DNA from: Planctomycetota bacterium
GTDB taxonomy: Bacteria > Planctomycetota > Phycisphaerae > Phycisphaerales > SM1A02
Direction: 5' to 3'
Assembly: GCA_026386795.1 (NCBI GenBank)
Contig: JAPLMU010000062.1
Coordinates: 1-64,000 of the forward strand
DNA length: 64,000 nucleotides
Below, one piece after another: positions 47,925 to 56,865 of this stretch (its first letter is position 1; each line of letters opens with the position of its first letter). The translations under genes were made by a program, and so were the position numbers. The notes beneath the pieces were generated by a model. The model was not told the DNA's origin. It ran no database searches and saw only the letters and a program-made list of their open reading frames with translations.

Positions 47925-48213
47925 CCTGGCCGCACTCGCCGGAGAGGACAAAGCCGCGCTCAGCGGCTGTCCTCGTAAGGCGAATGCGGGCCAGTACGAA
48001 CGCCAGTTTGCAAACACGCTCCCCTGGCCGCACTCGCCGGAGAGGACAGGGCCGCGCTCAGCGGCCGTCCTCGTAAGGCGATTGCGGACCAGTACGAACG
48101 CCGGTTTGCAAACACGCTCACCCTGGCCGCACTCGCCGGAGAGGACAAAGCCGCGCCCAGCGGCTGTCCTCGTAAGGCGATTGCGAGCCAGTACGAACGC
48201 CGGTTTGGAAACC
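47925..48213 (+). repeat. Three tandem copies (C1-C3) of the ~98-bp hairpin repeat
   Basis: CCTGGCCGCACTCGCCGGAGAGGAC starts at 47925, 48023 and 48122 (periods 98 and 99); each unit ends in the (G)GTTTGCAAAC-type palindrome (last copy GGTTTGGAAACC). Confidence 0.95.
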
Positions 48214-48242
48214 GCCCCGCCCAACGCGGTATCGTCGCACTT

Positions 48243-50234
48243 ATGTTCAGTGACTCATCTATCCAGTCCGTCCAGTCCGAGGATCGCATCTTCCCGCCGC
48301 CAGCAGACTTCGCCGCGCGCATGGGAACCGTGCATGTCCAAGACATGGATGCGTACCGCGCCATGCACGAGCGGTCGATCCGTGATCCGGATGGATTCTG
48401 GGGCGAGGTTGCCGCCGATTTCCATTGGTACAAGCCGTGGAGCAAGGTGCTCGAATGGAATCTGCCGGACGCCAAGTGGTTTGTCGGCGGCACCACCAAC
48501 GCGTGCTTTAATTGCGTGGACCGCCAGGTTGAAAGTGGATCCGGCCACGAATTGGCCATTGTGTGGGAAGGCGAGCCAGTTGCGGGACACGGACCAGAAG
48601 TTCGCCGCATCACCTACAGCGAATTGCGTGACGATGTTGCTCGCTGCGCGTCAGCTCTCGAGTCGCTTGGCGTCAAGAAGGGTGATGTGGTCACCCTGTA
48701 CATGGGTATGGTTCCGGAACTTGCGATTGCTGTACTTGCCTGCGCCCGCATCGGTGCGCCGCACAGCGTGATCTTTGGTGGATTCGCGGCACAAGCGATC
48801 GTCGACCGTGTGCATGATGCTGGGAGCGCCGTGATCGTGACATGTGATGGTGCATGGCGACGCGGTTCCGTGGTGCCACTCAAGGCGAATGTTGATGCGG
48901 CATGTGAGCAACTTCCGGGCGTGCGCAAGGTGCTAGTGCTCAAGCGGACCAACAATGAAGTGTCCATGCATGCCGGCCGCGATGTCTGGTGGCACGATGT
49001 AGTGCCCGCGCAGCCGAATACACGCGCATGCGAGCCCGTCGACAGCGAACATCCGCTGTTTCTTCTTTACACATCAGGAAGCACCGGTAAACCCAAGGGC
49101 ATCTTGCACACCACTGGCGGATACATGGTGTTTACCGCAGCTACTGCGCGCTGGACCTTCAACTTGGTGCCCGAGCAGAAGCAGATGTATTTCTGCACGG
49201 CGGACATCGGCTGGATCACCGGGCACAGTTACATCGTCTATGGCATGTTGCCCAATCGTGTGCCAACGCTCATGTATGAAGGAGCGCCAAACTTCCCGGC
49301 TGAAGATCGACTCTGGGAGATCATTGCGCGCCATAGTGTGACGCATTTCTATACAGCGCCAACCGCCATCCGCAGCTTCATGCGTTGGGGCGATGCGCAT
49401 CCCGCGAAGCACGACCTTTCGAGCCTGCGCGTCTTGGGAACCGTCGGCGAACCGATCAATCCGGAGGCGTGGATGTGGTACCACCAGCTGATCGGCGGAA
49501 GTCGCTGCCCGATCGTTGACACCATGTGGCAGACAGAAACTGGCGGCCACATCATCACCCCTCTTCCCGGTGCCACCCCGACCACGCCCGGAAGTTGCAC
49601 GATGCCGATGTTCGGAATCGATGCTGCCGTGGTTGATGACGCTGGCAATGAGCAGCCTGCGAATACTGGCGGATTGCTGGTCATTCGCAAGCCATGGCCG
49701 GGCATGTTGCGCGGCGTGAATGGTGATCGTCAGCGATTCATTGAGACGTATTGGAGCCGAGTACCCGGCATGTATCTCGCCGGCGACAGTGCGCGGCGCG
49801 ACGCGCGCGGCTACTTCTGGATCATGGGCCGCATTGATGATGTACTCAATGTCAGCGGGCACCGGCTTGGAACGGCTGAAGTTGAAAGTTCACTCGTGGG
49901 CAGTAAGTTGGTCGTGGAAGCAGCGGTCGTTGGCATGCCGCATGAGATAAAGGGGACAGGGATAACCGCATTTTGCGTACTGCACCCCGATCATGAGAAT
50001 GATGCCAGCGACGCCATACGCAAGCGACTCATGGAATATGTTTCGAAGGACATCGGCCCGATTGCGCGCCCCGATGTGATTCGATTCACGACCGCCCTTC
50101 CCAAGACGCGGAGCGGAAAGATCATGCGCCGTCTGCTCCGCGATGTTGCTGCCGGCAAAGAAATCACGCAAGACACCACAACGCTCGAGGATCTCGGCGT
50201 CTTGGCAAAGTTGAGTGCTAACGACGGAGAATGA
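48243..50234 (+). CDS. acs: Acetyl-CoA synthetase
   Basis: LFLLYTSGSTGKPKGILHTTGGYMVFTA; TADIGWITGHSYIVYGML; YTAPTAIRSFMRWGD; DTMWQTETGGHIITPLPG; PKTRSGKIMRRLLRDVAAG. Confidence 0.96.
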   Translation: MFSDSSIQSVQSEDRIFPPPADFAARMGTVHVQDMDAYRAMHERSIRDPDGFWGEVAADFHWYKPWSKVLEWNLPDAKWFVGGTTNACFNCVDRQVESGSGHELAIVWEGEPVAGHGPEVRRITYSELRDDVARCASALESLGVKKGDVVTLYMGMVPELAIAVLACARIGAPHSVIFGGFAAQAIVDRVHDAGSAVIVTCDGAWRRGSVVPLKANVDAACEQLPGVRKVLVLKRTNNEVSMHAGRDVWWHDVVPAQPNTRACEPVDSEHPLFLLYTSGSTGKPKGILHTTGGYMVFTAATARWTFNLVPEQKQMYFCTADIGWITGHSYIVYGMLPNRVPTLMYEGAPNFPAEDRLWEIIARHSVTHFYTAPTAIRSFMRWGDAHPAKHDLSSLRVLGTVGEPINPEAWMWYHQLIGGSRCPIVDTMWQTETGGHIITPLPGATPTTPGSCTMPMFGIDAAVVDDAGNEQPANTGGLLVIRKPWPGMLRGVNGDRQRFIETYWSRVPGMYLAGDSARRDARGYFWIMGRIDDVLNVSGHRLGTAEVESSLVGSKLVVEAAVVGMPHEIKGTGITAFCVLHPDHENDASDAIRKRLMEYVSKDIGPIARPDVIRFTTALPKTRSGKIMRRLLRDVAAGKEITQDTTTLEDLGVLAKLSANDGE

Positions 50235-50313
50235 ATAGGCACGCCACTGCGCTTTGACAAACAAGGATGCACAGCAACCGGCTACAAGCCGCTGCTATCA
50301 CATTAATTACACA

Positions 50314-50397
50314 AATAAATCACACGAACAGCGATCCCCTCCAAAAACCAGTGCGTAGGAATTCACGGGCTTGTCCCCTGCGTGACTGTGATTTATT
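50314..50397. promoter_or_regulatory. Long-spaced inverted repeat AATAAATCAC...GTGATTTATT upstream of the cellulase gene
   Basis: Arms at 50314-50323 and 50388-50397, in an AT-rich leader upstream of ATG 50430. Confidence 0.35.
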
Positions 50398-50429
50398 CAG
50401 TTCGACCGTCATTTACAACAAGGAAGACC

Positions 50430-52448
50430 ATGATGAACAGAACCATCTGTACTGCGATTAGCTGCCTGCTTTCCGCATCCGTCAGCGCATTCGGCGATGC
50501 GACATTCTCATTTACCAACCAGTGGAGCGGTGGTGGCCAAGCCGCTTTCCGCATCAGCAACAGTTCCACTCAGGCGCTACAAGGGTGGACGCTTGAATTT
50601 GATTGGAATGCGGATATTGGAAATCTGTGGAACGGCGTGATTCAAAGCCATGTGGGCAGCCACTATGTGGTTGCTCCTGCTGCATACAACGCCGCACTCC
50701 CCGCCGGCGGCATCATTGACATCGGTTGCGTAGCGAGCTTCGCAACTGCGGATTTACTGCCAACATCATTGGTATTGATTGGCGGCGGCGGCGGCGGCGG
50801 TGGCGGCGGTGGCGGCGGCGGACCAGTCCCAACTGTCAACATTGCCGATGCTTCATTGACGCTCGCAACCACAAGCGGCAATTCACCAGCGAGCGGATTC
50901 TTGTCCACCGTTGGCAACCAGATTGTTGATTCCAATGGAAACGCAGTGCGCATCTCTGGCGTGAACTGGTTCGGATTCGAAACAACCAACAAGGTGTTCC
51001 ACGGCTTGTGGACGCGCGGCTACAAGTCGATGCTGGACCAAGTGAAGCAACTTGGATTCAACACACTTCGCATTCCATTCTCGAACGAGGCACTTCGGGC
51101 CGGAGCAACCACCAACAGCATCAACTATGCGCAGAATCCTGATCTGCAGGGCCTGACGCCGTTGCAGTGCATGGACAAAGTGATTGAGTACTGCGGCAGC
51201 ATTGGCTTGCGCGTGATCCTTGATCGACACTCGGCAAAGGCGGACAACTACCTGAGCGAGGACGTGTGGTTCGTTGCAGGCGACAGTTACTACACCGAAG
51301 AGCGCTGGATTGCTGACTGGGTCATGTTGGCGCAGCACTATGCAGGAAATCCCACCATCATCGGTGCTGACTTGTTCAATGAGCCCAAGAGAAGCGCGAC
51401 ATGGGGAACAAGTTCTCCGCTCACGGACTGGAACAAGGCAGCAGAACGATGCGGCAACGCGGTGCTTGCAGCGAACTCATCGTGGCTGATTATTGTTGAG
51501 GGCGTTGAGCGCTACAACAATCAAACCACCTGGTGGGGCGGAAATTTGAAGGGTGTCGCTACTGATCCCGTTCTATTGAGCGCCAGCAACAAACTCGTCT
51601 ACTCCATGCACGAATACCCAAAGAGCGTCTACGCGCAAACATGGTTTAGCGACCCAACCTATCCAAACAACATGGACGATGTCTGGAACGTGCATTGGGG
51701 CTACATCTTTAAGAACCAGACCGCACCGCTCCTTCTTGGTGAATTTGGAAGCAAGCTCGAGACCACGAGCGACGCGCAGTGGCTTGACAAGTTGACCGAC
51801 TACATCAATGGTGACTTCAACCTCGATGGCGCTCGCGATTTGCCTGCTGGTCAACTCGGAATGAGCTGGACTTACTGGAGCCTGAATCCGAACAGTGGTG
51901 ACACTGGCGGAATTCTCAAAGATGACTGGACTACCGTGGATACGGCCAAGATGGCCTATATCCAAGCAAGCCAGGCACCACTGATCGGCTCCGGAGCTGC
52001 TGCCTCACAGCGAATTGATTTCCCCATCACTCTTTCGGTGGCTTCAACCAGCGCCGTCAGTGTGACCTGGGGTACCGCCAACGGAACCGCACTTGCGGGC
52101 ACCAATTACCTATCGGCATCAGGCGTTCTCACCATCCCCGCTGGGCAGCTTCAAGGTCAAGTGTCAGTAGTGGTTCCTGCCCAGGCAGCGAGTGGCACAA
52201 AGCAATTCACTGTGCAACTCTCTGCACCGGTGGGTGCCACACTGGCGGATTCAATTGCCACGGGCACCTTGCGCACCGCATGCGCATCGGACCTCGATGG
52301 CAACAGAATCGTTAACGGTGCCGACTTGGGTCAACTGCTCGGCGCATGGGGTCCATGCTCCGGCTGCAACACTGACCTCGACGGTGACGGCGCAACAACT
52401 GGCGCAGACCTCGGATTGCTTCTCGGCGCATGGGGGCAATGCCCCTGA
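50430..52448 (+). CDS. Secreted modular cellulase: CBM2 - poly-Gly linker - GH5 - Calx-beta - dockerin-like
   Basis: CBM2-like ATFSFTNQWSGGGQAAFRISNSSTQALQGWTLEFDW; G14 linker; GH5 ADLFNEPK and LLLGEFGSKLE catalytic motifs; Calx-beta VSVTWGTANGTALAGTNYLSASGVLTIPAGQ; DLDGNRIVNGADLGQLLGAWG...DLDGDGATTGADLGLLLGAWG. Confidence 0.88.
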   Translation: MMNRTICTAISCLLSASVSAFGDATFSFTNQWSGGGQAAFRISNSSTQALQGWTLEFDWNADIGNLWNGVIQSHVGSHYVVAPAAYNAALPAGGIIDIGCVASFATADLLPTSLVLIGGGGGGGGGGGGGGPVPTVNIADASLTLATTSGNSPASGFLSTVGNQIVDSNGNAVRISGVNWFGFETTNKVFHGLWTRGYKSMLDQVKQLGFNTLRIPFSNEALRAGATTNSINYAQNPDLQGLTPLQCMDKVIEYCGSIGLRVILDRHSAKADNYLSEDVWFVAGDSYYTEERWIADWVMLAQHYAGNPTIIGADLFNEPKRSATWGTSSPLTDWNKAAERCGNAVLAANSSWLIIVEGVERYNNQTTWWGGNLKGVATDPVLLSASNKLVYSMHEYPKSVYAQTWFSDPTYPNNMDDVWNVHWGYIFKNQTAPLLLGEFGSKLETTSDAQWLDKLTDYINGDFNLDGARDLPAGQLGMSWTYWSLNPNSGDTGGILKDDWTTVDTAKMAYIQASQAPLIGSGAAASQRIDFPITLSVASTSAVSVTWGTANGTALAGTNYLSASGVLTIPAGQLQGQVSVVVPAQAASGTKQFTVQLSAPVGATLADSIATGTLRTACASDLDGNRIVNGADLGQLLGAWGPCSGCNTDLDGDGATTGADLGLLLGAWGQCP

Positions 52449-52495
52449 CAGGCGCACCAGCAAGGTGGGGCGGTTGAAACACCGCCCCACCCCGC

Positions 52496-52688
52496 CCTGG
52501 CCGCACTCGCCGGAGAGGACAGGGCCGCGCTCAGCGGCCGTCCTCGTAAGGCGAATGCGAGCCAGTACGAACGCCGGTTTGCAAACCCACTCACCTGGCC
52601 GCACTCGCCGGAGAGGACAGGGCCGCGCTCAGCGGCCGTCCTCGTAAGGCGAATGCGAGCCAGTACGAACGCCGGTTTGCAAACACGC
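52496..52688 (+). repeat. Two tandem copies (D1-D2) of the ~98-bp hairpin repeat
   Basis: Unit starts at 52496 and 52594 (period 98); both carry the AGGGCCGC/GCGGCCGT stem variant. Confidence 0.95.
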
Positions 52689-52691
52689 CGA

Positions 52692-53606
52692 CTACTTGCC
52701 AATCCACCACTCGCGCTCCGGCGCAAGATCGCACCAGCGCGTCATGTTCCGCAGCGCATCGACTTGCACCAACTCGACGCCGCCATCGATGGTCCCGATG
52801 ACTACTTCGTCGCCATGTCGCGCACTGACTGATCCAAAGCTCAACGAGTCATTCGGGTCATATTCGGCCGCCCAGCGAGCCGCTGGCGTATTCAGCCACG
52901 GCGCATCGACGCGAAAGTAACCCTCGTTTATCGCACCATCCGTCGTAGCACCCGTGCGCGCGGAAGTAAACACAATGGTCTGCTGCGGCCGCTTCGCCGC
53001 GGATAGCCTCGTTACACAGTATTTCGCAAACGGATTGTCGATGCCATTGGGAAGAACCAGTTCGCTCGGAAAGCGAGCGTCATCTCCGCCCACAAATGCG
53101 CTGTTCATCCCAAAGCTCGGGTAGAGCGATGCAAAGTAGTAGTACTTGCTCCGATCGCCAGCCTGCAACTTGGCAAGCGTCTCCGCATTTGCGCCAACAT
53201 AGAGACGGCGAAAGTCATCATCAAGCCATGGCGCAAGTCGCCAAGGGAATCGCTTGGAGACCTCAATGTCGCCCCCGTACGCGTCGGTCGGAATGGCATT
53301 TCCGTTCTCGTCTCGAGCGATGTAACCCGCCTTGTAGCCCGGCAACACGAATCCATTCTGATCAGCCGCGTAGGAAATCCAACCAGTCATCACTCCGCGC
53401 AATGCCGATACCTCGGTCATCCGACCCGCAGCCCGACGAGCACCGAGGGCAACCGGGACGATAATGGCCACAAGAATGCCGATAATGGCCAGGACCACCA
53501 ACAGTTCCACCAGTGTGAAGCCACGGAATCGCTGCGTTTGAGCCGCCTGGGGCGAACTAGTCGTCCCGCTCGCGCGTTTCATGGCATATTCCGGTGTCGG
53601 CTGCAT
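52692..53606 (-). CDS. Prepilin-type N-terminal cleavage/methylation protein with H-X9-DG motif
   Basis: RFRGFTLVELLVVLAIIGILVAIIVPVALGARRAA; C-terminal RHGDEVVIGTIDGG fits H-X9-DG. Confidence 0.85.
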   Translation of the reverse strand: MQPTPEYAMKRASGTTSSPQAAQTQRFRGFTLVELLVVLAIIGILVAIIVPVALGARRAAGRMTEVSALRGVMTGWISYAADQNGFVLPGYKAGYIARDENGNAIPTDAYGGDIEVSKRFPWRLAPWLDDDFRRLYVGANAETLAKLQAGDRSKYYYFASLYPSFGMNSAFVGGDDARFPSELVLPNGIDNPFAKYCVTRLSAAKRPQQTIVFTSARTGATTDGAINEGYFRVDAPWLNTPAARWAAEYDPNDSLSFGSVSARHGDEVVIGTIDGGVELVQVDALRNMTRWCDLAPEREWWIGK

Positions 53607-53640
53607 GCGACCTCCATACTATTCGCTTAACCCCTCTGCC

Positions 53641-54675
53641 ATGCAAACCGTCGCTCGAGCTTTCCTTGTTTCCGCCACCGTCGCCACGGCGATGGCTGCT
53701 AGCACCGCGAACGCGGATGTGATCAACGCGTCATTTCCGTCCCCCACTCTCGATCGTTGGATGTACCCATTCAATTCAACTCCGGGGACACGCCCCGTCA
53801 TCAGTACATTCGGCAGCACGCCGGGCGCCACTGACTTTGATAGCCGCGACGGTCAGATGCTTGTTGGCTTCGATACCGTTTCGCAGGTTCCAAGCGGCCA
53901 CGGCAGTGCCCTGACCGTGACGCGCGCCACACTACTGGTGGAAGTTTCAAACAATTTGATCTTTCAATACGACGACACGACCGATCCATGGCAATGCTTC
54001 GTAGCGACCACTGATCCGGCATGGCGTGCCGATGCAGATGCCGGCCAACCCGTGGAGTGCTTTGGTGTCGGCTTCCGCAACGGATGGTCGCTGCAGACAT
54101 TCCAGGAGAACACCGCCTTCGCTCCGGCGGGCACGAACTCTCTCGCTCCGGGAGTGCGAAACGCATTTGCAGCGAGCTTTAATACCAGTGGCGCGCTGAT
54201 TGATGTCTCGCAGAGCCCACGACAGCGCTTTGATCCGAAGGTGTTCGGAACCGGAAAGATTGCTGGCCTTGCTCCTGGATCGCTCGTCGCCGCCGGATCC
54301 ACCATGCGATTCGAACTCGATGTGGCTGACCCAAGCGTTCAGTCGTATCTGCGAACAGGCATTGATTCCGGGCGCGTGCTGCTCGCGCTATCGAGTTTGA
54401 CCTTTGTACAACAACAAGCGGGGCAATTCCCGTCGTTTATTGCCAAGGAGAACGTCTACGTTCAGCTTGGATTGGCACTGCCAGCGCGCCTTGAACTCGA
54501 TGTCCAAATGGGAGCCACCTGCGCACTCGCCGATATCGATTGCGACGGACACGTGAACGGGTCCGACCTCGGCATCCTGCTCGGTAATTGGGGAAATGCA
54601 GGACCTGGCGACCTGAACAACAGCGGCGTCACCGATGGCTCTGATCTTGGAATCCTGTTAGGCGAGTGGCACTAA
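53641..54675 (+). CDS. Secreted protein with C-terminal dockerin-like repeats
   Basis: Signal peptide MQTVARAFLVSATVATAMAASTANA; C-terminus DIDCDGHVNGSDLGILLGNWG...DLNNSGVTDGSDLGILLGEWH. Confidence 0.78.
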   Translation: MQTVARAFLVSATVATAMAASTANADVINASFPSPTLDRWMYPFNSTPGTRPVISTFGSTPGATDFDSRDGQMLVGFDTVSQVPSGHGSALTVTRATLLVEVSNNLIFQYDDTTDPWQCFVATTDPAWRADADAGQPVECFGVGFRNGWSLQTFQENTAFAPAGTNSLAPGVRNAFAASFNTSGALIDVSQSPRQRFDPKVFGTGKIAGLAPGSLVAAGSTMRFELDVADPSVQSYLRTGIDSGRVLLALSSLTFVQQQAGQFPSFIAKENVYVQLGLALPARLELDVQMGATCALADIDCDGHVNGSDLGILLGNWGNAGPGDLNNSGVTDGSDLGILLGEWH

Positions 54676-55041
54676 GCGCGACGAGCGGCTGGCATTCGAT
54701 GCCTCAACCATTGCCTCAATGAACACGCGCTGCGCCGCACGAATAGTGCGTTCAGCGGTATCAATCAAATCGCGAACAATCGTCTCCGGAAGATGCATGC
54801 GCGCAGCCACTGCATCAGGAGTCAGCCCATCACGATGACGAAGCCGCAGGGCCATGCGCTCGTGGTGCGAAAGCAATTCAAGAACGCGTGACAGATACTC
54901 ATCCGTTGAATCGAACATCCCAGCCGATTCACCAATCGACGAGCGCGCCGAACTCGAACGCTTTCGCGGCCGTGCTGCTGGCTGAGAGTGAACTCCCACA
55001 CTGGTTTCTTTCGCGCCTACAAACTGACTTACCTTGACCAT
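54658..55041 (-). CDS. Small sigma-70 region 4-like HTH protein
   Basis: LSHHERMALRLRHRDGLTPDAVAARMHLPETIVRDLIDTAERTIRAA; overlaps the 3' end of the convergent gene by 18 bp. Confidence 0.6.
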   Translation of the reverse strand: MVKVSQFVGAKETSVGVHSQPAARPRKRSSSARSSIGESAGMFDSTDEYLSRVLELLSHHERMALRLRHRDGLTPDAVAARMHLPETIVRDLIDTAERTIRAAQRVFIEAMVEASNASRSSRLVPLA

Positions 55042-55176
55042 GCGTGCACTCCTTTGCAACGCTGCGGCGATACGACACGCCTCGATCGGTTGGCTGTACG
55101 TCAACATCCTTGTCGACTGCGCTCGACGAGCGCATGAAGTCCGACGCCAACCGTCGTGCCTATAGCCTACTTACAA

Positions 55177-55968
55177 TTAGGCTGCAATGGGTAAGGATTC
55201 CATGTGGCTTGCAAGAGAAACCCATGAATCCTGAAATCCAACAGCCCCAACCAGCGGACCAACCGCGGCAACAATGAGCGGGTCAAACTGGGCACCGGAC
55301 TCGGATTCGAGTTCTTCAAACGCCGCATGAAGGCTGATGGCTTGGCAATAGGCACGGTCCGAAGTCATGGCATCCAGTGCGTCAGCAACCGCCACGATGC
55401 GGGCATAGAGGGGAATGGCTGGGCCAACAATGCGGTCGGGATAGCCAAGACCATCCCAGCGCTCATGGTGCCAGCGAGCGGTAGATGCCGCAAACGCCAA
55501 CACCGGAATGCGACGCAGGATGGCCCCGCCGTACACCACATGACGACGAACTTCTGCGGTTTCACTGCTCGTCAATGGCCCGTTTTTCCCGAGGATTTCA
55601 CTCGGAACCAAGATCTTGCCAACATCATGAAGAAGTGCCGAAACACGCAGTGCGCGCAGTTCCGTCACGTTCATACCGATCGAGGAGCCAAGCATGGTGG
55701 CGAGCGCTGCAACGCGGGCGGCATGACCGGCCTGCGATGGATCTGCACGGTCAACCTGATCAACAAGCTCCGTGACGAGGGTGGTCATGGGGCAATCAGA
55801 GAGAAGAGCCTGACCCAAAAGCGCAGTTGAAAGGTCGCGTGGCTCGGCTCGCATCCACTGCGCCGCCTTGTTCGCCGTGACCGCCTCAGTAGTACTGCGC
55901 TGCTGAATCGCCCCCAGGAGGTCACTTGGGAAGAGTTCAGGACGGATACGAGGGAGCGGATTGGTCAC
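55177..55968 (-). CDS. HD-GYP domain phosphodiesterase-like protein
   Basis: HAARVAALATMLGSSIGM...ALLHDVGKILVPSEILGKNGPLTSSE...HHERWDGLGYPDRI...RIVAVADALDAMTSDRAYC. Confidence 0.88.
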   Translation of the reverse strand: MTNPLPRIRPELFPSDLLGAIQQRSTTEAVTANKAAQWMRAEPRDLSTALLGQALLSDCPMTTLVTELVDQVDRADPSQAGHAARVAALATMLGSSIGMNVTELRALRVSALLHDVGKILVPSEILGKNGPLTSSETAEVRRHVVYGGAILRRIPVLAFAASTARWHHERWDGLGYPDRIVGPAIPLYARIVAVADALDAMTSDRAYCQAISLHAAFEELESESGAQFDPLIVAAVGPLVGAVGFQDSWVSLASHMESLPIAA

Positions 55969-56148
55969 TTGTGTTCTCCTATATGGTTCGCGGCAGAGTG
56001 GCCGCGCTCAGGGGATCGGCAGGAGGGATGGGTGGCTGAAGCGCAACAAGCGAAAATCCGTAAAGTTGACGACTTTCGGCCGGAGTGCCCGTAAAAAACC
56101 CGAATTTCAGCGTTCTGGAGCACTTCGCACTAGACTTGAGACCCCCCG

Positions 56149-56841
56149 ATGCGAATTGCTGCACTACCGATGTTCCGTCCCCCGAAGGCCCGCGCGGTCG
56201 AAGTGGCCTGTGCCCTCGACACCGCCGGCGACCTTTCTGCCCTGCCCGCCACCAACTTTGCCCATGTGCTCGGCGGTGCTGCGGGCGGAGCCGCTGTGCG
56301 TGCTGCATTGGATGCACTAGTCACGCTCGGCGCGCTGGCTGCTGATCCGCAACCACGCATGTTCGTCTACCGAGCAACGTACGGCGGCAAGCGATGGATG
56401 GGTCTCGTCTGCGGTGCGGATACGCGGGATTTGGTGCACCTCTTCCCCAATGCCGCCGCCGACGAGGCAATCTCTGCCGCTGAAGCAGATCTTGCAGTCG
56501 TTGATGCACAACTGGTACCCGGGCTCATCTTCATCGACGCATCACCGGATCTTTCCTATCTCTTCGTCTGCGACACTAACGAGCGTCCCGCGTATCACTT
56601 CGTGGCATCGGACGGAGCAACCCACACCGCGTGGGAAGTGCGTCATCCTGATACCTATCTTCCCGCCCTTGCTGAACTTGCTGCAGATGAATTGCACGCT
56701 GGCGCGGCGCAGGTTATTGCCGCGCATATGGCAGGTCAAATGCCGCTTGTGATCCTGACATCTGACCGGGATGTCGCTACTGCCACTGGGCCGCTCGCAC
56801 CCCGCTGCGGACTGTTCGTGCCGCGGCCGTCGCAGCGCTGA
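56149..56841 (+). CDS. Hypothetical protein, possibly DUF1015-related, upstream of serA
   Basis: N-terminus MRIAALPMFRPPKARAVEVACALDT and the position next to serA suggest DUF1015; weak by eye. Confidence 0.5.
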   Translation: MRIAALPMFRPPKARAVEVACALDTAGDLSALPATNFAHVLGGAAGGAAVRAALDALVTLGALAADPQPRMFVYRATYGGKRWMGLVCGADTRDLVHLFPNAAADEAISAAEADLAVVDAQLVPGLIFIDASPDLSYLFVCDTNERPAYHFVASDGATHTAWEVRHPDTYLPALAELAADELHAGAAQVIAAHMAGQMPLVILTSDRDVATATGPLAPRCGLFVPRPSQR

Positions 56842-56865
56842 GCGGCATCGCACTACAATAAACAC

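Noticed and set aside
47925-48213. Possible CRISPR array (regular repeats)
   Set aside because: Units are contiguous ~98-bp near-identical copies with no unique spacers, and no cas genes are present.
47469-48613. Overlapping minus-strand ORFs with repeated peptide LTRTAAERGFVLSGECGQG (also in ORFs at 33156, 37742, 52251 and 52331)
   Set aside because: These are reverse-strand translations of the ~98-bp hairpin repeat that happen to stay open; they overlap alaS/acs and other firm genes.
56003-56020. gGCCGCGCTCAg match to the hairpin repeat core upstream of 56149
   Set aside because: Only ~10-11 nt match with no flanking arm similarity; likely chance in GC-rich DNA.
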